A stretch of 55,306 nt of DNA from an uncultured Elusimicrobium sp. (GCA_902797165.1 CADBRU010000012.1:1-55306), one strand, 5' to 3'. Numbered from the stretch's first letter, positions 8,027 to 17,648 are shown. Numbers and translations: made by a program. Notes: a model not told the origin generated them from the letters alone.

Positions 8027-10114
8027 ATGAGCAATATTCAGTACCTTAAAGGCGTCGGTCCGGCTAAAGCCAAACTGTTTGAGCGGTTGGAAATCCACAC
8101 GGTGGCAGATTTGCTGCACACCTATCCGCGTACGTATCAAGACCGCCGGGAAAACGCCCCCAACAACGGCCTTAATCCCCCCACTTTAGTAGTTTTTAAA
8201 GGACGCGTATTGCGCGCACAAACCGTGCCGGCACGCTCGGTACTGATTTTCAAAGCCTTTTTGGCAGATGAGAAAAATAATCAAATCGAATGCACATGGT
8301 TTAAGCGGCGCACGTTTCGCAATTTCCGCTTTGACCCGTTTGCGGCTCTTAAAAAAGATTTCAAAATCAATGCCGAAATATGGGTCATCGGCCACAGAGA
8401 AAACCGCAACAATTTTTTGGATAATAAAATTACGGTGGAAGAATATTACCCCGTTTCCTCACCCGAAAGCGTATGGCATGCCGGGCGCATTACCCCCATT
8501 TACAGTTTAACCGAAGGGCTAACCAATAAACAGTTTAGGCAATTTATGCATGAGGCTCTCTCCGCGCCCGATTTTCAAAACGAGCCCGATATTTTGCCGC
8601 CCAGTTTAATTGAAAAACGGCATTTTATTTCCGGCAGACAGGCCTTGCACGCCGTACATTTTCCGTCGGGTTTATCCGAACTTGAAAATGCGCGGGCGCG
8701 GCTTGCGTATGAAGAATTTTTACTTTTAGCCACCGCATGGGGCATTAAACGCACGCAGACCAAAGCCATTGCCAAAGGCTACGGATATGAAATTAAAAAA
8801 CATTTGCTTACCCCGTTTAGGCAAAATTTGGGATTTGATTTTACAAACAGTCAAAAGAAAGTAATCAATGAAATTTTTGCCGACTTACAATCACAACTCC
8901 CCATGAACCGCTTGCTACAGGGAGATGTGGGATCGGGTAAGACGATTGTGGCCCTGTCTGCTATACTGCTGGCGGCGGAAAACGGATATCAAAGTGCGCT
9001 TATGGCCCCCACGGAAATTTTGGCCGAGCAGCATTATTTAACCTTTCAAAAAATACTTAAAAAATTAAAAGTACCCGTAGCGGTGTTAACCTCCAGCACT
9101 AAAGCACCGGAGCGCAAGAAAACTTTGGCCGGGCTGGCTGACGGCAGCATTAGCATAGTGGTCGGCACGCATGCGCTGATACAAGATGACGTAAAATTTA
9201 AAAATCTAAAACTGGCGGTTATTGATGAGCAGCACCGCTTCGGCGTTAAACAGCGCGGCAAACTCAAAGAAAAAACCGCGCGGCTTGATTTACTGACCAT
9301 GACGGCTACGCCGATTCCGCGCACCTTGGCACTGGCGTTTTACGGAGATTTGGCCGTATCTACTTTGACCGAACTTCCGCCGGGCAGACGGCCCATACAA
9401 ACCCGCATTGCCGATGAATTTGAAGCAAATCATTTTGTCGCAGAGGAAGTAAAACAGGGCCGGCAAGCCTATATTGTTTATCCGCTTATTGAAGAGAGTG
9501 AAAGTATTTCCGCCAAAGCGGTTACCGAAGAATTTGAAAAACTGCAAAAAGTATTTCCTAATTTTAACTTGGCTATGTTGCATGGGCAAATGAGCCGCAG
9601 TGAAAAGGAACAAGTCATGGCAGATTTTGCCGCGCATAAAACCGATATTTTGGTAGCCACTCCCGTCATTGAAGTAGGGATTGACGTACCCAACGCTACC
9701 GTGATGGTGATTCAAAATGCAGAGCGCTTTGGGCTGGCCAGTTTGCACCAGTTGCGCGGACGCGTCGGGCGCGGAAAATTTGACAGTCAATGTGTACTTG
9801 TGGCCCCGCATCAAGGGTCTATTTCGCGCGAAAGACTGCGCATTATTTGTGATACAACCGACGGTTTCAAAATCGGTGAGCGGGATATGCAACTGCGCGG
9901 CCCGGGTGAAATTTTGGGTACGCGTCAGTCGGGTGAACTGGAATTTAAAGCGGGTGACTTATTTAAAGACCGCAATATTTTACAATGGGCCACAGAGGAC
10001 CGTGATGAACTTTTAAGAGAAGATCCGCTACTAAAAAAACCCGAGCATGCGGCTTTTAAGGCACGCTTGCTCGAGTTATATCAAAACAACTGGCATTTAA
10101 TTGATTTAAGTTAA
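8027..10114 (+). CDS. recG: ATP-dependent DNA helicase RecG
   Basis: I choose ATG 8027 (695 residues, MSNIQYLKGVGPAKAKLFERL) because the RecG wedge domain begins here; the frame is open further upstream to 7880, but that part overlaps the divergent gene. The N-terminal helix-hairpin and OB-fold wedge grip branched DNA. The superfamily 2 motor has Walker A GDVGSGKT, the DEQH box (DEQHRFG), TATPIPRT and the arginine-finger motif QLRGRVGRG. The C-terminal TRG region follows. RecG remodels stalled forks and Holliday junctions. A -10 box sits 6 bases before the ATG and no ribosome site is seen, so the mRNA is probably leaderless. Confidence 0.96.
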   Translation: MSNIQYLKGVGPAKAKLFERLEIHTVADLLHTYPRTYQDRRENAPNNGLNPPTLVVFKGRVLRAQTVPARSVLIFKAFLADEKNNQIECTWFKRRTFRNFRFDPFAALKKDFKINAEIWVIGHRENRNNFLDNKITVEEYYPVSSPESVWHAGRITPIYSLTEGLTNKQFRQFMHEALSAPDFQNEPDILPPSLIEKRHFISGRQALHAVHFPSGLSELENARARLAYEEFLLLATAWGIKRTQTKAIAKGYGYEIKKHLLTPFRQNLGFDFTNSQKKVINEIFADLQSQLPMNRLLQGDVGSGKTIVALSAILLAAENGYQSALMAPTEILAEQHYLTFQKILKKLKVPVAVLTSSTKAPERKKTLAGLADGSISIVVGTHALIQDDVKFKNLKLAVIDEQHRFGVKQRGKLKEKTARLDLLTMTATPIPRTLALAFYGDLAVSTLTELPPGRRPIQTRIADEFEANHFVAEEVKQGRQAYIVYPLIEESESISAKAVTEEFEKLQKVFPNFNLAMLHGQMSRSEKEQVMADFAAHKTDILVATPVIEVGIDVPNATVMVIQNAERFGLASLHQLRGRVGRGKFDSQCVLVAPHQGSISRERLRIICDTTDGFKIGERDMQLRGPGEILGTRQSGELEFKAGDLFKDRNILQWATEDRDELLREDPLLKKPEHAAFKARLLELYQNNWHLIDLS

Positions 10115-10117
10115 TAA

Positions 10118-10149
10118 AAAATGCCCATCCAAACAAAGATGGGCATTTT
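10118..10149. terminator. Bidirectional terminator between recG and pilin copy 3
   Basis: A 12-bp stem (10118-10129 with 10138-10149) flanked by A and T runs on both sides, between two convergent genes. Confidence 0.88.
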
Positions 10150-10171
10150 ATATACTGCATTATTCTATAGA

Positions 10172-10678
10172 TTATTCTTTCTCGTACACATTCTGACCCG
10201 GCCACGCTGCTTGCCATTCTGAGGAGGAATAAGATTTAGTAAAACCGTAATCTTGACATGTGTCCGTATTACCTCCCCAAGATTCACATACAAAATGAGG
10301 GGCCTCTCCTTCTGTGGCTGTTACACCAAACCCGATATATTTACTGCCATTTTTAAATCGCATTACGAAGATCATGCCATTATCCCTACACACTGGGGGG
10401 AAAGTTCCACGCAACGAACAAAAAGTTGACCCATCAAATGAATACCCGGGCCAATTTACTGTTGGAATTTCTATAGAGAGATCAGACAGATCGCTACTCC
10501 AATCTTTTTCTAATCTAAGTACCCTTTCCGCATCATATACGCCACGCAAAACAGGTATAATTTTGGCCACGTGTGATTTTTTGACCGCTTTTTGATATTG
10601 CGGCAAGGCAATCGCAGACAATATGCCGATAATCAGAACCACTACCAGTAGTTCAATCAGCGTAAAACCTTTTTTCAT
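10172..10678 (-). CDS. Type IV pilin-like protein (MKKG class), copy 3
   Basis: 168 residues with leader MKKG and FTLIELLVVVLIIG helix, then ALPQYQKAVKKSH and a unique globular part containing STFCSLRG, PVCRD, FVCESWGG and DTCQDYG cysteines. No promoter is seen: the ATG lies 16 bases after the metG stop and its Shine-Dalgarno (AAAGGAG) fills that gap. It is therefore probably cotranscribed with kdsC-tmk-holB-metG, an unusual partnership between a pilin and tRNA-charging or replication genes. A shared terminator with recG follows. Confidence 0.87.
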   Translation of the reverse strand: MKKGFTLIELLVVVLIIGILSAIALPQYQKAVKKSHVAKIIPVLRGVYDAERVLRLEKDWSSDLSDLSIEIPTVNWPGYSFDGSTFCSLRGTFPPVCRDNGMIFVMRFKNGSKYIGFGVTATEGEAPHFVCESWGGNTDTCQDYGFTKSYSSSEWQAAWPGQNVYEKE

Positions 10679-10694
10679 ACTTTCTCCTTTTTGA

Positions 10695-12203
10695 TTATTT
10701 CTCTTCTTCTAACCGCGGGAAAAGCGGTGCATATTTTTCAATCTTGCCCGCAGCCAAACGGCGCTGCATTTCGGCTGCTACCGTAGGCATAAACGGCTCT
10801 ATCCAGCGTGCAATATAGCGCAGCCCGCAAATTAGTTCAAGCAAAATTTCTGCCGCGGCGGCTTTATCGGTTTTAGCCAATTCCCACGGTTTTTTGTCAT
10901 TGACTACTTTGTTCAAATCACCGGCAAAACCGTAAATGCTTTCAAGCACTTTATCAAAGGCCAGTTCATTATAATATCCGTCAATGGCTTTTTCCACTTC
11001 TTGCGCTTGCTTGTCAATTTCCGATCCCGCCGCTGCTACTTCGGGCAAATCCCCCACGTTTTTAGCCGCCATATTTAAGGTACGAGAAAGCAGATTGCCG
11101 ATATTGTTTGCCAAGTCGGAATTGTAGCGGTTTTTGAAACTGGTCATAGAGAAATCACCGTCTTGCCCAAAGGGTACTTCACGAAATAAAAACACGCGCA
11201 CCGGATCTACGCCGTATTTCTGCGCCAGTTCCACCGGGTTGACGACATTGCCCAAAGATTTGGACATCTTTTCCCCTTCCACTGTCCACCAACCGTGTGC
11301 AAATACTTTTTTGGGAAGAGGCAGCCCCAGCGCCATCAGCATAGCCGGCCAAATGACCGAGTGAAAACGGAAAATTTCTTTGCCCACTAAATGCAAATCA
11401 GCCGGCCAAAAATCTTCAAATGATTTCGCACCGATTTTGGCCAAATGCGCTTCGTGCTCGGTTTTATCTTCGCACAAAACCGTACCGGCACCCGTAGCGG
11501 AAATATAGTTAATCAGTGCGTCAAACCATACATAAATGGTATGGGCCGGATCGGACGGTACTTGCACACCCCATTTAACCTTCGTGCGGGAAACGGACAA
11601 ATCACGCAGCCCGCTTTTAACGAAACTTAAAATTTCATTGGCACGATATTTGGGGCTTAAAAAGTCCGGATGCTCGGCGTAAAATTTGAGTAAAGGCTGC
11701 TCATATTTGGAAAGTTTGAAAAAATAAGTCTCTTCGTGCACTTCGGTCAGCGGGCGCTTATGCACCGGGCATAAACCGCCTTCGAGCATTTCACTTTCAT
11801 CATAATACTGCTCACAGGACAAGCAATATTTACCGGAGTAAGAACCTTTGTAAATATCCCCTTGTTTTAACAGTTTCTCAAAAACGGCTTGCACCACGTG
11901 TTCGTGTTTAGAATCGGTGGTGCGAATAAAATCGTCATAAGAAATGTTGAGTGCTTTCCACATTTCGCGGTATTGCGCGGAAATTTGGTCCGTCCATTCT
12001 TTGGGGGTTACCCCTTTGGCCGCAGCAGACTTTTCAATATTGGCGCCGTGCTCATCAGTCCCGGTTAAAAAGTGCACGTCAAAACCTTTTTGGCGTTTAT
12101 AACGAGATAATACATCCAAAGCAACAGTCGTATACGCATGCCCGATATGCGGCACGGAATTAACGTAATAAATAGGTGTGGTTACAAAAAATTTCTTACT
12201 CAT
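10695..12203 (-). CDS. metG: Methionyl-tRNA synthetase
   Basis: 502 residues, class I synthetase that charges initiator and elongator tRNA-Met. The nucleotide-binding HIGH motif is in YYVNSVPHIGHAYTT, the KMSKS loop in GEKMSKSLGN, and FLTGTDEHG is the family signature. A small knuckle with CLSCEQYY and LCPVHKRPL interrupts the Rossmann fold. The C-terminal helical anticodon domain is present, but there is no appended tRNA-binding OB domain, so this is the short form. It starts just after holB and is followed by a pilin 16 bases downstream. Confidence 0.97.
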   Translation of the reverse strand: MSKKFFVTTPIYYVNSVPHIGHAYTTVALDVLSRYKRQKGFDVHFLTGTDEHGANIEKSAAAKGVTPKEWTDQISAQYREMWKALNISYDDFIRTTDSKHEHVVQAVFEKLLKQGDIYKGSYSGKYCLSCEQYYDESEMLEGGLCPVHKRPLTEVHEETYFFKLSKYEQPLLKFYAEHPDFLSPKYRANEILSFVKSGLRDLSVSRTKVKWGVQVPSDPAHTIYVWFDALINYISATGAGTVLCEDKTEHEAHLAKIGAKSFEDFWPADLHLVGKEIFRFHSVIWPAMLMALGLPLPKKVFAHGWWTVEGEKMSKSLGNVVNPVELAQKYGVDPVRVFLFREVPFGQDGDFSMTSFKNRYNSDLANNIGNLLSRTLNMAAKNVGDLPEVAAAGSEIDKQAQEVEKAIDGYYNELAFDKVLESIYGFAGDLNKVVNDKKPWELAKTDKAAAAEILLELICGLRYIARWIEPFMPTVAAEMQRRLAAGKIEKYAPLFPRLEEEK

Positions 12204-12212
12204 AATTTCTCC

Positions 12213-13217
12213 TTAAAAAATCTGTATGTTTTCATTAAGTCCCATTAGCGCGGTTTCTACCACTATAGCGGGGGAGACATTGCGCGTAACGGCTTGTTTA
12301 TATTTTTCTAATTTCGTTAAAGTCTTTTGCAATTCGCGGCGTGCAGTAACGGCCGGCGTTTCTTTCCAAGTGCGGTGGACCGCTTGTAATACTACATCTA
12401 ATATGGCTTGCGCACTTTGACGCGCCGCCACGGCTGTACGCGGCAGTTCCATAGCCACCGCGGCCGGCCACGCCGGTCCTTGCGGTACTTGTTGCAAAAT
12501 TTCCAGCGCCTCTGCCGCGCGTAAGGCCCGCGTAACCGATCCCTCACTGTAACGCGCCGCCAAAGCGGTATCGTGTGTATCGGGTCTTACTTCGCGCACC
12601 AATTTTTCTACCGTCTCCGTCGGTAGCGGAGCAAACTGCACCGCTTGGCAACGCGATAAAATGGTTTTAAGCATAGCCGCTTTTTTATCCGTAAGTAATA
12701 TCCAAACGGTTTTTTGCGGCGGCTCTTCAATCAATTTAAGTAACGCATTGGCTGCGGCACCTGTGCCGTATTGTAAAGTCTGCGCCTCATCAATAATAAA
12801 AACTTTCCAACCGCCCGTGGCACTTTTTTGCTGACTTAAAGTCATGATATAGCGGATGGTATCCACCGATATATTTTGTTGTTTGGCCAGTTCCTTTTCA
12901 AAGGTTTCCTCATAGTCCGGATCGGACGGTTCTATCTTCATTTCAAGCCGCGTTTGATAGACAAAATCTACAACAGCCACCTCACTATACATTCCTTTTT
13001 CAATGGCTATGCAACGCGCACATTTGCCGCAAGCCTCCCCTTTTTCGCGCGCTTTCGGGTCCAAACAGTTTAATACCTTGGCAAACTCCAGCGCAACTTT
13101 TTTCTTTCCCACTCCGGACGGTCCGCAAAAAAGCAAAGATTGCGGCACATTTCCCCGCAAACTTTTTTGCAAATACGCGACCGCTTCCGGTTGGTTTAAG
13201 ATTTCTTGGAAGGACAT
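12213..13217 (-). CDS. holB: DNA polymerase III delta-prime subunit
   Basis: 334 residues, an AAA+ clamp-loader subunit. It has a P-loop-like GPSGVGKKK, the zinc-binding set NCLDPK...CGKCARC, the FIIDEAQTLQ Walker B-like stretch and the SRC sensor motif (TILSRCQAV). In the clamp loader, delta-prime acts with delta (holA, elsewhere in this window at 23461) to open the sliding clamp. Its ATG lies inside the 3' end of tmk (22-base overlap), and metG begins soon after its stop, so translation is probably coupled. The tmk-holB pairing is common in bacteria. Confidence 0.93.
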   Translation of the reverse strand: MSFQEILNQPEAVAYLQKSLRGNVPQSLLFCGPSGVGKKKVALEFAKVLNCLDPKAREKGEACGKCARCIAIEKGMYSEVAVVDFVYQTRLEMKIEPSDPDYEETFEKELAKQQNISVDTIRYIMTLSQQKSATGGWKVFIIDEAQTLQYGTGAAANALLKLIEEPPQKTVWILLTDKKAAMLKTILSRCQAVQFAPLPTETVEKLVREVRPDTHDTALAARYSEGSVTRALRAAEALEILQQVPQGPAWPAAVAMELPRTAVAARQSAQAILDVVLQAVHRTWKETPAVTARRELQKTLTKLEKYKQAVTRNVSPAIVVETALMGLNENIQIF

Positions 13218-13834
13218 AAATCCGTAATATGATGTTTTTCTAACAGTTCAACAACCCGGCGGTGAATGCTGTCCACATCATCATCCGCTTCCAGCAAATA
13301 CGCATTTTCGGTTTTGGCGGCTAAATTTTTATAGCCTTGGCGCATACTGTCTCTAAATTCTTTGTCTTCGCGCTCCAAACGGTCCGAAAATAAATATTCT
13401 CCGCGAGAAGAAAAATATTTATCCGACATTAAAAAGACAAGCGTCAAATCAGGCGTTAAACCGGTAGTGGCAATGTGATTTAAGGTATCAATCATTTTCA
13501 AATCCAGCCCGCGCGCATACCCTTGGTAAGCACTGGTAGACATAGTGTAGCGCTCGCAAATTACCATCTTGCCTTCTTGCAAAGCGGGAATAATTTTTTC
13601 CTGTGTGTGTTGAGCGCGGCTGGCTTCGTACAATAATAGTTCCGCTACAGGCCGGACATCCAATTCCGGCTTGAGTAAAATTTCGCGGATTTGTTCGGCA
13701 ATTTTCGTACCACCCGGTTCACGGGTCAGCACCACATCAAATCCTTTCTCCAGTAAATAATTGTAAAGTAATTTGGCTTGCGTGCTTTTACCGCAACGAT
13801 CCGGCCCTTCTAAAACAATAAATTTTCCTCTCAT
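13196..13834 (-). CDS. tmk: Thymidylate kinase
   Basis: 212 residues from ATG 13834 (MRGKFIVLEGPDRCGKSTQAK); the open frame runs back to 13912 inside kdsC, but the family begins here. It phosphorylates dTMP to dTDP for DNA synthesis. The P-loop is GPDRCGKST, the DRX-like substrate motif is in TREPGGTKIAEQIR, and CERYTMSTSAYQGYARGL is the substrate-binding segment. The LID region is ..EYLFSDRLEREDKEF. The start lies 1 base after the kdsC stop, and the end overlaps holB, pointing to a tightly packed operon. Confidence 0.95.
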   Translation of the reverse strand: MRGKFIVLEGPDRCGKSTQAKLLYNYLLEKGFDVVLTREPGGTKIAEQIREILLKPELDVRPVAELLLYEASRAQHTQEKIIPALQEGKMVICERYTMSTSAYQGYARGLDLKMIDTLNHIATTGLTPDLTLVFLMSDKYFSSRGEYLFSDRLEREDKEFRDSMRQGYKNLAAKTENAYLLEADDDVDSIHRRVVELLEKHHITDLCPSKKS

Positions 13835-13835
13835 A

Positions 13836-14435
13836 TTATGCAATACCTTCCTGAGATGTAATAATTTCCAGTTTCGCTTTTTTGGGCATGTGCCACCCGG
13901 TGCGGATTTCACTAAGCAGCGCAGGCATTTTGCCTTGTGCCGTTAAAATTAAATCGATGGCTTCACGGTATGCGCCGTCCCCTCCGCTACGTTTGGTAAC
14001 ATAATGTGCGGCATTTTGCACTACTTGCACCGCATTAGGCACCGTAATAGCCAGCCCGGCTTTTTCCATAGCGGGTAAATCGGTTAAATCATCTCCGATA
14101 TAGGCTACTTCGTCTATAGAAACATGCGCACGTTTTAAGATATCTTCTAGCGCCAAGGTTTTGGTTAAAAAGCCCTGATAGAAAAAATCCATGCCTAGGT
14201 TACGCGCGCGGGAAATGGTAGTTTCGTGGCGGCGGCCCGTAATGACCCCGCATTTAAGCCCTGCCAAGCGGCAAAGCATAATGGCAATACCGTCTTGCGC
14301 ATTAAAAGATTTGATTTCGTCAATACTACCGTCCGGCTTGACAAAAAAGTGCAATTTGCCATCCGTCCAAATACCGTCCACATCATTTAAAATGACTTTG
14401 ATTTTGCGCGCACGCACTAACAGTTCTTCATTCAT
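13836..14435 (-). CDS. kdsC: 3-deoxy-D-manno-octulosonate 8-phosphate phosphatase (KdsC)
   Basis: 199 residues of the HAD superfamily without a cap domain. Motif I is LNDVDGIWTDG (nucleophile and acid-base Asp), motif II is GVITGRR, and the metal-binding motif is GDDLTDLPAM. KdsC removes phosphate from Kdo-8-P, feeding Kdo to the transferase WaaA (41546). The gene heads a leftward operon kdsC-tmk-holB-metG-pilin. A perfect TATAAT lies 6 bases upstream of the ATG with no ribosome-binding site, so a leaderless mRNA is likely. The C-terminal tail (RTGWHMPKKAKLEIITSQ) is slightly long. A related HAD phosphatase is the main alternative. Confidence 0.87.
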   Translation of the reverse strand: MNEELLVRARKIKVILNDVDGIWTDGKLHFFVKPDGSIDEIKSFNAQDGIAIMLCRLAGLKCGVITGRRHETTISRARNLGMDFFYQGFLTKTLALEDILKRAHVSIDEVAYIGDDLTDLPAMEKAGLAITVPNAVQVVQNAAHYVTKRSGGDGAYREAIDLILTAQGKMPALLSEIRTGWHMPKKAKLEIITSQEGIA

Positions 14436-14441
14436 ATTTTT

Positions 14442-14447
14442 ATTATA
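14442..14447 (-). promoter_or_regulatory. -10 box of kdsC, leaderless spacing
   Basis: Perfect TATAAT on the minus strand, exactly 6 bases before the kdsC ATG, with an A-rich gap and no Shine-Dalgarno. The -35 region is poorly matched. Confidence 0.55.
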
Positions 14448-14492
14448 CCAAATATGAAAGAAAACCCCGCGCTTAAACGCTAGATAGGGATA

Positions 14493-14987
14493 TTAACAGA
14501 ATATACTAGTGTCAACATCTTCTATACTTAAAAGTTGCCATATGTTATCTGCAGGTAAACTGGAACCGTGGCAATAGTCAGCACTTCCCCCCATTGTCCC
14601 ATCTCTATATAAAACAATTGAAAATTCGGTATCACCCGAGTGATATATAGCAGAGGCAATCATACCACTATTAACGCCATTGACAGAATAAGGCATATAA
14701 TCAAAATATTTAGTGGATACCACCATATCATAACTTGTGTATTTTGTTCCGGTTGAGGGAAGCTCAACGGATAATTCATCAAATGTATGACAGGTATCCT
14801 CGCTAGGGCCCCCATGTTCGAGTTCGCACAACTTAACGGCATCTCCAATAGCTTTTAAATTGATAAAAGCTTCGGAAAACCGCGCTTTCAATACTGCTTT
14901 TTGATACTGCGGTAAAGCAATAGCCGACAAAATACCGATGATTAAAACGACCACAAGCAGTTCAATTAAGGTAAATGCTTTTTGCAT
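14493..14987 (-). CDS. Type IV pilin-like protein (Ala -1 class), copy 4
   Basis: 164 residues. The leader is MQKA with Ala, not Gly, at -1, followed by FTLIELLVVVLIIG and ALPQYQKAVLKARF. The globular region has KLCELEHG, EDTCHTF, ADYCHG and a final FC at the C-terminus, so disulfides are probable. The Shine-Dalgarno is GAAGGAG. A minus-strand TTGCCA (15042-15047) with TATATT or TATAAT about 12-17 bases away and a T7 run may be the promoter. It diverges from clpC. Role as a minor pilin or adhesin tip is a guess. Confidence 0.85.
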   Translation of the reverse strand: MQKAFTLIELLVVVLIIGILSAIALPQYQKAVLKARFSEAFINLKAIGDAVKLCELEHGGPSEDTCHTFDELSVELPSTGTKYTSYDMVVSTKYFDYMPYSVNGVNSGMIASAIYHSGDTEFSIVLYRDGTMGGSADYCHGSSLPADNIWQLLSIEDVDTSIFC

Positions 14988-15106
14988 AAGATTCTCCTTC
15001 TTGTTTTAATGTCGCAAAAATATATTATACAAAAAAACTTTTGGCAATCCTTTTTCGAATTTTTTAATAATCAAACAAATCATCCGCAGAAAAGGAATCG
15101 ATTTTA

Positions 15107-15112
15107 TATAAT
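15107..15112 (+). promoter_or_regulatory. Probable -10 box of clpC
   Basis: Perfect TATAAT 25 bases before the clpC ATG. No good -35 was found and no CIRCE-type inverted repeat is visible, so heat-shock control is not supported from sequence. Confidence 0.4.
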
Positions 15113-15137
15113 ATATTTAATCACAAGGGGTTTTAAG

Positions 15138-17648
15138 ATGGCAAAAAGATTTACTGAAAATGCACAAAAAATTATTTTAATTGCACAAGAAGAAGCAAAA
15201 CGTTTAAATCACGACTACGTCGGCACAGAACATTTACTTTTAGGACTCACGGCTCTAAACGGTACGGTTTCCAATAAGATTTTAACTTCCTTAGGCATTA
15301 CTTTTCGCAAAGTGCGTTTGGAAATAGAAAAAATGGTAGGCATCGGCGATGCCATTATGCTACTGGGTGAAATTCCGTTCACCCCACGCGCCAAAAAAGT
15401 GTTGGAATATGCCGTAGAAGAATCGCAGCAACTAGGCAGTGACCATATCGGTACCGAACATATTTTGTTGGGTCTTGCCCGTGAAGAAGAAGGCATGGCC
15501 TCCACACTGGTGCAAAATTTAGGGTTTACATTACCCGCCATCCGGGAAGCCACTTTAAACTTTTTGGCAGGGTCTCAAGGAAAAGATTTGGAAGAATCTT
15601 CTGCCGAAGAAGAAAACCCCGCTCTGCCCGAAGAAACACAAACATTTAAAAAACGTACCGATCCCGAAAAAATGGAAACCCCCACTTTAGATGAATATAC
15701 CCGCGATCTAACCGCGCTTGCGCAAAAAAATGCACTAGATCCGGTAATCGGACGGGAAAATGAAATTGAACGCTTGGTACAAATTTTAGCCCGCCGCACA
15801 AAAAACAACCCTGTACTGCTAGGTGAACCGGGGGTGGGTAAAACCGCCATTGTGGAAGGACTTGCCCAAAAAATGGCCCAAGGGGACATTTCTGTTTTGG
15901 AAAACAAACGTCTGCTTGCCTTAGATTTAGCCTCCGTAGTGGCCGGTACAAAATACCGCGGGGAATTTGAGCAACGTCTTAAAAACATCATTGATGAAGC
16001 CTCCCAAGCCAAAAACGTAATCATTTTTATTGATGAATTACACACCATTATCGGTGCGGGAGCGGCCGAAGGGTCTATGGACGCTTCCAATATGCTTAAA
16101 CCCGCTTTGGCCCGCGGTGAAATTCAATGTATCGGCGCCACTACCTTTGACGAATACCGCAAATATATTGAGTCCGATTCCGCTTTTGAGCGGCGCTTCC
16201 AACCGGTTACGGTAGAACCGCCCGATGTGGCTGAAACTATTCACATTTTAATGGGCATCCGCTCGCAATATGAAAAGCACCACAATGTAACTTATACCGA
16301 TGATGCCGTAGAAGCAGCAGCGGCCATTGCAGACCGTTATATTACCGACCGCGCTCAACCCGATAAAGCCATCGATTTATTCGACGAAGCCGGTGCAAGA
16401 GCGCGGCTTAAAAATGCCTCTTTGCCGCCGGAAATTCGTGAAAAACAACGCGAATACCAACAAGCAACGGAAGATAAAGATAAAGCCTTGCATGATAAAC
16501 AATTTGAAGAGGCTTCGCGCTTAACAACTATAGAAGAGAATTTGAAAAAAGAAGTAGACGAATTAAAAGCCAAATGGCAAGAAGAACAAGCCAAACAAAA
16601 AATTGAAGTAACCCAAGAAGATATCGCACTGGTTGCCAGCAAATGGACGGGCATTCCCGTTACCCGCATGACCCAAAGTGAAACCGATAAAATCTTGCAC
16701 ATGGAAGAACATTTGCATCAGCGCATTATCGGACAGGAAGAAGCGGTTAAAGTGGTATCCCAAGCCATCCGCCGCAACCGCACCGGACTGGGTAACCCCA
16801 ACCGGCCTATCGGCGGTTTCTTATTCTTGGGACCGACCGGCGTCGGTAAAACGGAACTGGCTAAAAGTTTAGCCTCCTTTCTATTCGGAGATGAAGATGC
16901 CATGGTGCGTATTGACATGTCCGAATATATGGAAAAATTTGCGGTTTCACGCTTAATCGGGGCGCCTCCGGGTTATGTAGGTTATGAAGAAGGCGGTCAA
17001 TTGACCGAGCCCGTACGCCGCCGCCCGTACAGTGTGGTGGTGCTGGACGAACTTGAAAAAGCACACCCGGACATTTACAATATTTTATTGCAAGTATTAG
17101 ACGAAGGGGCCTTGACCGATAACTTAGGCCACCGCGTAAGTTTCAAAAATTGTGTCATTATTATGACTTCCAACGTCGGTGCACGTGATATTACCAATAA
17201 AGGTTCTTCCTTGGGTTTTACCGCTACCACCACTGAAGAAAAACAACACGAAACCATGCGCGAACACGTTATGGAAGCGGTCAGAAAGACTTTCAACCCC
17301 GAATTTATCAACCGTATTGATGAAATCGTGGTTTTCCATGCGCTAAACCGTGATCACATCAAACAAATTTTAGACCTCATACTTGCCAAAGTGCAAGCCA
17401 AATTGGTCGACCGCCGCTTAACCCTTGAACTTACTGATGCTGCCAAAGAGTATCTGATGGACCAAGGGTTCGATGAAAAATACGGGGCACGACCTTTACT
17501 GCGCACAGTACAACGCTTACTGGAAGATCCGTTAGCGGAAAATATACTGGTCAATCAGTATGCCGCAGGTACAAAAATTTTGGTAGACTTAGACAAACAA
17601 AACAATAAACTAGGTTTTTCAGCGGCCGCAGTTGCGGCGGCTGCCTAA
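15138..17648 (+). CDS. clpC: ATP-dependent Clp protease ATP-binding subunit ClpC
   Basis: I choose ATG 15138 (836 residues, MAKRFTENAQKIILIAQEEA), preceded by AAGGGG; the longer frame from 14982 overlaps a pilin promoter. Two Clp N repeats occupy residues 1-150. The first AAA+ module has Walker A GEPGVGKT and DELHTIIGAG. The middle domain includes a UVR-like coiled segment (DKQFEEASRLTTIEENLKKE). The second AAA+ module has GPTGVGKT, and the D2 small domain ends the protein. ClpC unfolds substrates for ClpP and often works with adaptors. The C-terminus is an unusual Ala-rich run (FSAAAVAAAA). recA follows after 21 bases. Confidence 0.96.
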   Translation: MAKRFTENAQKIILIAQEEAKRLNHDYVGTEHLLLGLTALNGTVSNKILTSLGITFRKVRLEIEKMVGIGDAIMLLGEIPFTPRAKKVLEYAVEESQQLGSDHIGTEHILLGLAREEEGMASTLVQNLGFTLPAIREATLNFLAGSQGKDLEESSAEEENPALPEETQTFKKRTDPEKMETPTLDEYTRDLTALAQKNALDPVIGRENEIERLVQILARRTKNNPVLLGEPGVGKTAIVEGLAQKMAQGDISVLENKRLLALDLASVVAGTKYRGEFEQRLKNIIDEASQAKNVIIFIDELHTIIGAGAAEGSMDASNMLKPALARGEIQCIGATTFDEYRKYIESDSAFERRFQPVTVEPPDVAETIHILMGIRSQYEKHHNVTYTDDAVEAAAAIADRYITDRAQPDKAIDLFDEAGARARLKNASLPPEIREKQREYQQATEDKDKALHDKQFEEASRLTTIEENLKKEVDELKAKWQEEQAKQKIEVTQEDIALVASKWTGIPVTRMTQSETDKILHMEEHLHQRIIGQEEAVKVVSQAIRRNRTGLGNPNRPIGGFLFLGPTGVGKTELAKSLASFLFGDEDAMVRIDMSEYMEKFAVSRLIGAPPGYVGYEEGGQLTEPVRRRPYSVVVLDELEKAHPDIYNILLQVLDEGALTDNLGHRVSFKNCVIIMTSNVGARDITNKGSSLGFTATTTEEKQHETMREHVMEAVRKTFNPEFINRIDEIVVFHALNRDHIKQILDLILAKVQAKLVDRRLTLELTDAAKEYLMDQGFDEKYGARPLLRTVQRLLEDPLAENILVNQYAAGTKILVDLDKQNNKLGFSAAAVAAAA

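Noticed and set aside
9290..9892. 200-residue open frame on the minus strand
   Set aside because: It lies wholly inside recG in antisense, has no ribosome site and no recognisable motif. recG motifs cover the same bases.
14982..15137. Longer N-terminus for clpC
   Set aside because: The extra residues do not match the Clp N-domain, the region contains the divergent pilin promoter, and ATG 15138 has a ribosome site.
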